A stretch of 6,037 nucleotides of DNA from Streptosporangiaceae bacterium (GTDB lineage Bacteria > Actinomycetota > Actinomycetes > Streptosporangiales > Streptosporangiaceae): positions 1 to 6,037 of the forward strand of contig JASHSZ010000442.1 in NCBI GenBank assembly GCA_030040815.1. The letters run 5' to 3'. The notes beneath the pieces are model-generated. The model saw only the letters and a list, made by a program, of their open reading frames with translations. It ran no database searches and was not told the origin of the DNA. Position 1 is the first letter of the stretch; every line of letters starts with the position of its first letter. Made by a program: the position numbers and the translations under genes. Positions 1-5,045 of this stretch are shown here, in pieces.

Positions 1-468
1 CTGCCAGTGTCACGCTACGCAATCGTGCTCGGGCGCACGATTGCCGACTCGGCCACCAATGTCTGGGCGATCGTAAGCACCGCGGCGTTCGGCTTCCTCT
101 TCGGGTTCCGCCTGCCCGGCAGCTGGCAGGACGGCCTGGCCGCGCTTGGCCTGTGCGTGGCATACGCGGTCGTGTTCACCGTGGTGTTCCTCGTGCTGGG
201 CCTGTACGCCCCGACCGCGCAGGCAGCCCAGGGGATGTCGCTCATCGCGTTCGTCTTCGCGTTCGTCTCCAGCGCCTATGTGCCGGCCACCACAATGCCC
301 GGCTGGCTGCAGCCGTTCGCGAAGTATCAGCCGATCACACCGATGGTTGACGCGGTGCGCGCGCTCCTGACGGGCTCGACCAGCGACGTCGGCCTGGCTC
401 TGGCCTGGTCTGCGCTCCTGGTTGCGGCCCTCGCGCCGGTGGCGGTGATCCGCTATCGGCGGGCCTGA
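1..468 (+). CDS. ABC-2 type transporter permease, C-terminal part (5' end outside window)
   Basis: This is the membrane subunit of an ABC-2 type exporter of the DrrB/NodJ kind, which pairs with a separate ATPase to move lipids, drugs or polysaccharide out of the cell; the substrate cannot be told. The frame is open to base 1, so the gene starts upstream and the GTG at 7 is probably internal. Numbering that valine as residue 1, hydrophobic segments lie near 17-35, 43-67, 76-92 and 128-148. The hallmark of the family is the stretch at 86-122, with SSAYVPATTMPGWLQPFAKY, then QPITP and VRALL: a short re-entrant or periplasmic loop before the last helix. The C-terminus ends in a basic RYRRA, fitting a cytoplasmic tail. 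Roughly 155 residues are visible of a usual 240-280. The family assignment is firm; the substrate is unknown. Confidence 0.88.
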   Translation: MPVSRYAIVLGRTIADSATNVWAIVSTAAFGFLFGFRLPGSWQDGLAALGLCVAYAVVFTVVFLVLGLYAPTAQAAQGMSLIAFVFAFVSSAYVPATTMPGWLQPFAKYQPITPMVDAVRALLTGSTSDVGLALAWSALLVAALAPVAVIRYRRA

Positions 469-498
469 GCAGTCGACGAGGGGCCTGCGGCCGCTCGA

Positions 499-504
499 TA
501 CGAT
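499..504 (+). promoter_or_regulatory. Possible -10 hexamer (TACGAT) for the GAPDH gene
   Basis: TACGAT fits the actinobacterial TANNNT -10 pattern and lies in the 71-base gap before the GAPDH gene, predicting a start near base 511 and a leader of about 28 bases. The best -35-like match, TCGACG at 473-478, is 20 bases away, longer than the usual 16-18, so the call is weak. Read-through from the upstream permease operon is an alternative. Confidence 0.3.
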
Positions 505-539
505 AAGACCACACGACCAAAGCGGGGAAGGGGAGCCAG

Positions 540-1541
540 ATGTCCAAGATTGCGGTCGTTGGTTTCGGGCGGATCGGACGATCTACGGTGAAGGCTGGCC
601 TGAGTAGCAAGCTGTTCACGCCGTCAGTCATCGTCGACATCGCCGCCGCGGAATCGATGGCCCCGCTGTTCGAGTTCGACAGCAACTACGGGCGCTGGCG
701 GGACCCGGTGCGCGTCGAGACCGACGGGCTGGTTATCGGCGACGCGGCCATCACCTGGATTGACGCCCGGAACGGCGCGCCCGACTGGAAGGCTCTCGGC
801 GTCGATCTGGTGCTCGACTGCACCGGACGCGCGACCACCCGCGCCGGAGCGCAGGCGCACCTGGACGCGGGCGCGCGGCGCGTCCTGGTCAGCGCCCCGA
901 GCAAGACGCTGGCCGACTGTGATGCCGTGCTCCTGCCGGGCATCAACATGGACTCCTACGACCCGGCTCGGCACCACATCGTGAGCATGGCGAGCTGCAC
1001 CACCAACGCGCTCGCGCCGGTGATCAAGGTGCTGCGTGACGTGGTGGGCATCAGGGACGGCTTCTTCACCACCGTGCACGCCTACACCAACACCCAATCG
1101 CTGACCGACCAGCCGATGAAGGAACGCCGTGACTCCTGGGCAGCGACCGAGAACATCATCCCGTCCTCGTCGGGGGCGGCCAAGGCGCTGAAGTTCATCT
1201 GGCCGGACCTGCAGGTGACGGGCAAGGCCTACCGGGTACCGGTCCGGACCGGCAGCATCGTCGAGCTGAACGTCAGGGTCAATGCGGAGATCTCGGCGGC
1301 CGAACTGAACGACGCGTTCGTCGCCGCGTCACAGAGCGGCTCGCTCGCGGGGATCCTCGGCGTGTTGCACGACGAGTGGGCGTCGGCCCGGATCGTCGGC
1401 GACTCGCACTCGTCGATCGTCGACTTGCCGCTGACCTCGGTGAGCGAGGGTGACCTCGTGACCGTCGCGGCCTGGTACGACAACGAGTACGGGTACTCCA
1501 TGCGGCTCGCCGAGACGGTAGCGGCGCTGGCAAACAGCTAG
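540..1541 (+). CDS. gap: Type I glyceraldehyde-3-phosphate dehydrogenase
   Basis: A complete 333-residue phosphorylating GAPDH, the usual family length. It oxidises glyceraldehyde 3-phosphate to 1,3-bisphosphoglycerate in the cytoplasm. The Rossmann motif GFGRIGR is at 8-14, and Asp33 at the end of the second strand suggests NAD rather than NADP. The active-site cysteine is C153 in ASCTTNALAP, with catalytic H180 in TTVHAYTN. Phosphate-site residues lie in YRVPVRTGSIVE (231-242), and the C-terminal WYDNEYGYS is at 312-320. The ATG start is supported by a purine-rich AAGGGGAG at 528-535. The gene stands alone, without pgk or tpiA beside it, unlike the main glycolytic gap of many actinobacteria. 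Several segments differ from the usual consensus, such as QPMKERRDSW where DLPHKDLRRA is common. It may be a second, specialised isozyme; that is inference. It does not resemble erythrose-4-phosphate dehydrogenase at the diagnostic segments. Confidence 0.93.
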   Translation: MSKIAVVGFGRIGRSTVKAGLSSKLFTPSVIVDIAAAESMAPLFEFDSNYGRWRDPVRVETDGLVIGDAAITWIDARNGAPDWKALGVDLVLDCTGRATTRAGAQAHLDAGARRVLVSAPSKTLADCDAVLLPGINMDSYDPARHHIVSMASCTTNALAPVIKVLRDVVGIRDGFFTTVHAYTNTQSLTDQPMKERRDSWAATENIIPSSSGAAKALKFIWPDLQVTGKAYRVPVRTGSIVELNVRVNAEISAAELNDAFVAASQSGSLAGILGVLHDEWASARIVGDSHSSIVDLPLTSVSEGDLVTVAAWYDNEYGYSMRLAETVAALANS

Positions 1542-1600
1542 TCGGCGGGTGTCCGAGGTCGCCTGCCCAGGCCGCACCGCGGGGTTCTAGCGTCATCGGC

Positions 1601-1638
1601 CCAGGCAGCAGCGCGGGTCCAGCGGCGTCGTTGCCTGG
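1601..1638. terminator. Stem-loop between convergent GAPDH and SDR genes, possible two-way terminator
   Basis: CCAGGCAGC (1601-1609) pairs with GTTGCCTGG (1630-1638): nine pairs including one G-T wobble, with a 20-base loop. It lies 59 bases past the GAPDH stop and 7 bases past the SDR stop, where a shared terminator would be expected. There is no T-run on either strand and the loop is long, so this is a modest call. Confidence 0.35.
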
Positions 1639-1645
1639 TAAAGCG

Positions 1646-2398
1646 TCAGCTGAACCGGGCCGCCATGCGGCGGAAAGTGCGCGGTGCGACGCCGTGCAGC
1701 CACGCTGGGAAGCGCAGCCAGCCCGGTACATAGACGACGTCGAGGTCGCGCGCGGCAGCCCGGGTGATGGCCCGGGCCACCCGCTCGGCCGGGATCGGCA
1801 CCGGCCTGCGGCGGTCGTAGGGCCGGCCGCGACGACCGAAGAACGGCGTATCCACCACGCCCGGCAGCACGAGCGAGATGCCGACGCCGGTGCCGGCCAG
1901 CTCGTAGGTGAGGCTCTCGGCCAGGTAGTTCAGCCCGGCCTTGGTGGCCGCGTAGACCGCCTCGTTGCGGACGCCGGTGGCGCCGGCGATAGAGGAGACG
2001 AACACCAGCCTGCCGCTGCCGCGCTCAGCCATTCCGGGCGCGAGCAGCCTGGCCAGCTGCACCGGCGCCAGCAGATTCAGGCTGACCAGCTCGCTGGCCT
2101 TGGCGCCGGACAGCTCGCCGATCGGCCCGGCCCAGCCGGCGCCTGCGTTGCAGACCAGCAGGTCGACCCGGCTCTCGGCGGCGAGCGCCTTCTCGACCAG
2201 CAGCTCCGGGCCGCCTGGCTCGGCCAGGTCGGCGGGCAGCGGTATGCCGCGGGTGCGGGCCGCGATGGCACGCAGTCGCTCCTCGTCGCGGCCGGTGACG
2301 ATGAGCCTGGCTCCGGCCGCCGCGAGCCGGACGGCCGTGGCTGCGCCGATGCCGGAGGAAGCACCGGTCACCAGCGCGACGGCATCGACTAATCGCAT
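1646..2398 (-). CDS. Short-chain dehydrogenase/reductase (SDR), NADP-type
   Basis: A complete 250-residue classical SDR, a soluble Rossmann-fold oxidoreductase; the substrate is unknown. The cofactor glycine motif TGASSGIG is at 11-18. GR at 36-37 after the second strand favours NADP(H). NAG is at 84-86, and the catalytic tetrad is N108, S136, Y149 and K153 (YAATK). PG at 179-180 follows the active site. The substrate-side C-terminus from about 223 holds aromatic and basic residues (WLRFPAWLHGV, then FRRMAARF) that could form an amphipathic surface or membrane-contact helix. The ATG start has a strong tandem Shine-Dalgarno, AGGTGAGGTGAG read on the minus strand (2405-2416), seven or so bases upstream. 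The CBS-domain gene ends 40 bases upstream on the same strand, so the two may be one transcript. The catalytic residues are all present, so an active enzyme is expected. Confidence 0.93.
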   Translation of the reverse strand: MRLVDAVALVTGASSGIGAATAVRLAAAGARLIVTGRDEERLRAIAARTRGIPLPADLAEPGGPELLVEKALAAESRVDLLVCNAGAGWAGPIGELSGAKASELVSLNLLAPVQLARLLAPGMAERGSGRLVFVSSIAGATGVRNEAVYAATKAGLNYLAESLTYELAGTGVGISLVLPGVVDTPFFGRRGRPYDRRRPVPIPAERVARAITRAAARDLDVVYVPGWLRFPAWLHGVAPRTFRRMAARFS

Positions 2399-2438
2399 CG
2401 CGGGCTCACCTCACCTGTGGCCTGGGATCGGAGTGCAC

Positions 2439-2837
2439 TCAGCGGCCGGGCGACACCGGAACCGGGCTGCCAATCCAGCATCGCACGATGTCGCGCATCG
2501 ACAACAAGCCCGCGACCTCGTCCTCGTCGATGATGACGAGGTGCCGGAAGTTGCCCTTAGACATTGCGCTTGCGGCCTGCTCCAGCGTCCAGTCGGGCGA
2601 GGCGAACACCACGTCCGCTGTCCGGTGATCAGCGACCAGCTCGTGATCCGGATCCTGGCCCGCTCCGACTGAGTCCAGGATGTCACGTTCTGTCAGGATC
2701 CCGACCGCCGGATGCGAGTGGTCGACCACCACGGCGGCACCGACGCGCTGGCCGGACATCAGCCGTGCTGCCTCGCGCAGGGTGTGCGCGGGCCCAACGC
2801 TGAGGACGTTCCTGGTCATCCCTTCCCGTACGTTCAT
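2439..2837 (-). CDS. Small two-CBS-domain protein
   Basis: A 132-residue stand-alone Bateman module with no attached enzyme or channel. CBS 1 spans about residues 7-57 (MTRNVLSV at the start, GAAVVVD, GILTERDIL at 46-54). CBS 2 spans about 73-122 (FASPDWTLEQAA, FRHLVIID, GLLSMRDIV at 110-118). The two RDI motifs carry the aspartate that usually contacts the ribose of AMP, ATP or related nucleotides, so nucleotide sensing is likely; the ligand and partner are unknown. Size and architecture resemble Mycobacterium tuberculosis Hrp1, but no orthology is claimed. The frame stays open to 3065, but the ATG at 2837 is chosen because CBS 1 begins just after it and GAGAGGA lies upstream; the longer version would run into the hisN 3' end with low-complexity residues. 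A second ATG seven bases upstream is out of frame. Confidence 0.88.
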   Translation of the reverse strand: MNVREGMTRNVLSVGPAHTLREAARLMSGQRVGAAVVVDHSHPAVGILTERDILDSVGAGQDPDHELVADHRTADVVFASPDWTLEQAASAMSKGNFRHLVIIDEDEVAGLLSMRDIVRCWIGSPVPVSPGR

Positions 2838-2847
2838 GCCCCATCGC

Positions 2848-2854
2848 TCCTCTC
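2848..2854 (-). promoter_or_regulatory. Ribosome binding site that sets the CBS-protein start
   Basis: Read on the minus strand this is GAGAGGA, ten bases before the ATG at 2837. It supports the 132-residue protein over the in-frame 208-residue reading that would start at 3065. Confidence 0.6.
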
Positions 2855-2889
2855 GCGGGGTGCCAAGGCGTGTCCGAGCGAGACGGCAG

Positions 2890-2923
2890 CACACACCCGG
2901 CCGACGCGACACTCCGGTGTGTG
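2890..2923. repeat. 8-bp perfect inverted repeat upstream of the CBS gene
   Basis: CACACACC (2890-2897) and GGTGTGTG (2916-2923) are perfect inverted repeats separated by 18 bases, centred about 70 bases upstream of the CBS start codon. The long spacing suits an operator with two half-sites or a stem in the 5' leader. No regulator can be named. Confidence 0.45.
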
Positions 2924-2932
2924 AGCGCTGAT

Positions 2933-2953
2933 GCACAAGTGCCAGGCTTGTGC
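2933..2953. promoter_or_regulatory. 7-bp inverted repeat with an extra half-site (operator or terminator candidate)
   Basis: GCACAAG (2933-2939) and CTTGTGC (2947-2953) are perfect inverted repeats with a 7-base loop. A further GCTTGTG at 2954-2960 repeats 2946-2952 directly with 8-base periodicity, giving three copies of the CTTGTG half-site in 27 bases. The array suggests protein binding; the single stem-loop could also act as a terminator for hisN, since it lies about 43 bases past the hisN stop. No T-run follows. Confidence 0.4.
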
Positions 2954-2983
2954 GCTTGTGACTGCCGTGCTGTCCAGCATCCG

Positions 2984-3000
2984 CCTGACTAGGCGTCAGG
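2984..3000 (-). terminator. Stem-loop overlapping the hisN stop codon
   Basis: CCTGAC (2984-2989) and GTCAGG (2995-3000) form a perfect six-pair stem with a 5-base loop, overlapping the hisN TGA at 2996-2998. It has no T-tail, but actinobacterial terminators often lack one. It could end or protect the hisN transcript. Confidence 0.35.
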
Positions 3001-3796
3001 GCAACCCCGAAACGCTCACGGCGAGGAGGCTGAGCACCTCTGTGTGGAGCAATCCGTTCGTGCACAGCGCGCTACCCCCGTCTGGCCTGGGCCGGCCAGC
3101 GAGATCGGTAAACGCGCCGCCGGCTTCCTCGACAATGATTTGCAACGCGGCGAGGTCCCACAAGCTGACGTCCATCTCCGCAGAGACGTCGACGGCACCC
3201 TCCGCAACGAGGACATGTGACCAGAAATCCCCATAGGCTCGGGTCCGCCAGACCTTTCGCACCAGTCCGACGAACTCGTTCAGCCTTCCGCCCGCCTCCC
3301 AGGTGGACAGGCCCGAGTACGACAGCGAGGCGTCGGAGAGACTGGAAACATCCGAGACCCGGCACGCGGTCGCCTTGGTCAGGCTCTTGCCGGTCCAGGC
3401 ACCGCTGTCTCGGGCCGCCCACCAACGGCGACCCAGTGCCGGGGCGCTGACGACGCCGACGATGACCTCGTCCTCGTCCATCAGCCCGATGAGCGTTGCC
3501 CACACTGGCACGCCGCGGACGAAGTTTTTTGTGCCGTCGATCGGGTCGATGATCCAGCAACGCTGGCTTGATCCGGTGTGCCCGGACTCCTCGCCGAGCA
3601 TGGCGTCTCGCGGCCGGGCGCGGCTGAGCACGTTCCGCAGCGACTCCTCGACCGCCAGGTCCGCGTCGCTGACGGGGGTCAGGTCTGGCTTGGCCTGAAC
3701 GCGCAGGTCCTGGGACTTGAACCGGCGCATCGTGATGTCGTCTGCCGCGTCCGCCAGGACGTGCGCGAAACCAAGATCGCCAGCAAAACCCGCCAT
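2996..3796 (-). CDS. hisN: Histidinol-phosphate phosphatase of the inositol monophosphatase family
   Basis: A 266-residue member of the Mg2+-dependent, Li+-sensitive inositol monophosphatase family. The actinobacterial HisN branch of this family dephosphorylates histidinol phosphate in histidine biosynthesis. Metal-site motifs are complete: D44 and D46 in DLTPVSDADLAVEE, GEES at 68-71, WIIDPIDGTKNF (81-92, with D84, D87 and T89), and WDLAALQ with D214 (213-219). The segment RAYGDFWSH (186-194) is typical of the HisN branch. Context supports this: it follows aroA and rsgA, an arrangement I recall from actinobacteria. The ATG at 3796 gives the expected N-terminus (AHVLADAADD), but no Shine-Dalgarno precedes it; a TANNNT hexamer at 3804-3809 suggests a leaderless message. 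Activity on inositol phosphate or another sugar phosphate remains possible. Base composition is less GC-rich than in rsgA and aroA. Confidence 0.88.
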   Translation of the reverse strand: MAGFAGDLGFAHVLADAADDITMRRFKSQDLRVQAKPDLTPVSDADLAVEESLRNVLSRARPRDAMLGEESGHTGSSQRCWIIDPIDGTKNFVRGVPVWATLIGLMDEDEVIVGVVSAPALGRRWWAARDSGAWTGKSLTKATACRVSDVSSLSDASLSYSGLSTWEAGGRLNEFVGLVRKVWRTRAYGDFWSHVLVAEGAVDVSAEMDVSLWDLAALQIIVEEAGGAFTDLAGRPRPDGGSALCTNGLLHTEVLSLLAVSVSGLP

Positions 3797-3803
3797 GCCG
3801 GGA

Positions 3804-3809
3804 ACGCTA
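3804..3809 (-). promoter_or_regulatory. hisN: Candidate -10 element for a leaderless hisN transcript
   Basis: Read on the minus strand this is TAGCGT, fitting TANNNT. Seven bases (3803-3797) separate it from the A of the hisN ATG, the spacing at which transcription would start on the start codon itself. No ribosome binding site is visible there, which agrees. No good -35 is seen at 16-18 bases, but leaderless actinobacterial promoters often rely on the -10. Confidence 0.4.
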
Positions 3810-3854
3810 GCGCGTACCGCGCCGTCAGGCCATCGCCGGGCTATTTTCGGCGCG

Positions 3855-3873
3855 GCGGGTGTCCGGCACCCGC
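3855..3873 (-). terminator. Strong stem-loop at the rsgA stop codon
   Basis: GCGGGTG (3855-3861) and CACCCGC (3867-3873) form a perfect seven-pair, nearly all G-C stem with a 5-base loop. It touches the rsgA TAG (3873-3875). An A-rich AAAAT follows on the minus strand at 3843-3847, but there is no T-run. It could terminate or dampen transcription from aroA-rsgA into hisN, or protect the upstream 3' end. Confidence 0.45.
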
Positions 3874-5045
3874 TACTCGTCCAGCCCGGCTGGGCCGGGC
3901 TCGTCTGGCTCGGCCCGATCCGGGCCCTCGCGGCTGCGCAGCAGCCGGCGCAGGGAGTCCAGCCGCGCCGCCGCGGCGGGGCCGCCGTGCTCGGCCGTCC
4001 ACTCGTCCAGGGCGCAGCCTGCCGCCAGGTGGCTGCACGCCGGCGGGCACTGCGCGATGGCGTCAGCGAACTCGGGAAAAGCCGAGACGACCCGGTCGGC
4101 GGCGACGTGGCCGAGCCCGAAGCTGCGCAGGCCCGGCGTGTCGATGATCCAGCCGCTGCCAGTGGTGGTGTCGTGCACGGTCACAGCAGGCACACGGTCG
4201 GACGACCCGGGCGGGACCAGCTCGCCAGGTTGCGAGGCGTCGGAGCCGGCGCCGACCGGCCATGGCGGCAGCGGCAGTGCCACCGCCGACGAGGACGTGT
4301 GGCGACCGCGCCCGGTGACCGGGCTGACTTCTCCGACCGCGCGAGCGGCAGCTGGCAGCAGGGCGTTCACGAGTGTCGACTTGCCTACCCCGGAGTGCCC
4401 GACCAGGACGCTGATTCGCCCGGCGAGCAGCGCGCGAAGCTGGTCGAGCTGGCCGTGGAACGGCCGGCTCAGCGCGATCGCACGGATGCCGAGTGGCTCG
4501 TAGGCGGCAAGCAGTTCCTCGGGCGAGGCCAGGTCGGCCTTAGTCAGGCACAGCAGCGGCTCGAGACCCGCGTCGAAGGCGGCCACCAGGAACCTGTCGA
4601 TGAGGCGTGGCCGCGGCGGCGGGTTGGCCAACGCGGTAACGATCACCAGCTGGTCGGCGTTCGCGACGATGATCCGCTCGGTCGGGTCGTCGTCCTCGGC
4701 GGAACGCCGCAGCACCGATGTGCGCGGCTGCACCCGCACCACCCGCGCGAGCGTGCCGGGCTGGCCGGAGATGTCGCCGGCGAGACGTACCCGGTCCCCG
4801 ACGACGACGCCGCGCCTGCCGAGCTCTCTGGCTTTCATCGCGGTCACCGTCCGGTCGCCCAGCCAGCAGCGATACCGGCCGCGGTCCACGCCCGTCACAA
4901 AGGCGTCGACGGCGTCCTCGTGCGCCGGACGCCGCCTGGTGCGGGGCCGGGAACCCCTGCCCGGCCTGATCCGCACATCGTCCTCGTCCAGCCGTGCGTG
5001 GCTGGCGACCCGACTCAGGGTGCCTGCCCCAGCATCTGCAGCCAC
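3873..5045 (-). CDS. rsgA: Ribosome small subunit-dependent GTPase A
   Basis: RsgA (YjeQ) is a circularly permuted GTPase that checks late 30S ribosome assembly. The 390-residue protein has a basic N-terminus (24-40), an OB-fold region about 45-115, then G motifs in permuted order: G4 TKAD at 168-171, G1 GHSGVGKST at 216-224, the G2 region GRGRHTS at 245-251, and G3 DTPG at 302-305. The C-terminal zinc site is C333, C337, H339 and C344. The start is GTG at 5045, overlapping aroA by 31 bases; no other start lies before the conserved DEDDV, and the ribosome binding site is weak, so coupling to aroA translation is likely. Two oddities: residues 262-297 are an extra Pro/Gly/Ser-rich segment between G2 and G3, and the protein ends in an acidic, proline-rich tail (373-390). 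All core residues are intact. Confidence 0.95.
   Translation of the reverse strand: MAADAGAGTLSRVASHARLDEDDVRIRPGRGSRPRTRRRPAHEDAVDAFVTGVDRGRYRCWLGDRTVTAMKARELGRRGVVVGDRVRLAGDISGQPGTLARVVRVQPRTSVLRRSAEDDDPTERIIVANADQLVIVTALANPPPRPRLIDRFLVAAFDAGLEPLLCLTKADLASPEELLAAYEPLGIRAIALSRPFHGQLDQLRALLAGRISVLVGHSGVGKSTLVNALLPAAARAVGEVSPVTGRGRHTSSSAVALPLPPWPVGAGSDASQPGELVPPGSSDRVPAVTVHDTTTGSGWIIDTPGLRSFGLGHVAADRVVSAFPEFADAIAQCPPACSHLAAGCALDEWTAEHGGPAAAARLDSLRRLLRSREGPDRAEPDEPGPAGLDE

Noticed and set aside
469..539. Terminator after the ABC permease gene
   Set aside because: Only short GGCC and NotI-like palindromes are present. No stem of useful length with a loop is visible.
1631..2392. Plus-strand open frame of 253 codons opposite the SDR gene
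   Set aside because: It mirrors the SDR codons almost exactly, lacks a domain, and is rich in Gly, Ala and Arg. The SDR on the other strand has all its catalytic residues and a strong ribosome binding site.
2431..2440. Perfect 10-bp palindrome GAGTGCACTC at the CBS gene stop
   Set aside because: It has no loop, so it is not a terminator, and it partly encodes the protein's end. A single 10-bp palindrome can occur by chance and nothing else supports an operator there.
2838..3065. N-terminal extension of the CBS protein to 208 residues
   Set aside because: The extra 76 residues are Arg/Pro-rich without a domain and overlap the hisN 3' end. A ribosome binding site and the start of CBS 1 both point to the ATG at 2837.
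3524..3530. A-AAA-AAC slippery heptamer in hisN (minus strand)
   Set aside because: It has the form of a -1 frameshift site, but it simply encodes Lys-Asn of the conserved DGTKNF motif. The -1 frame gives a low-complexity product, and the 0-frame continues through all later HisN motifs.
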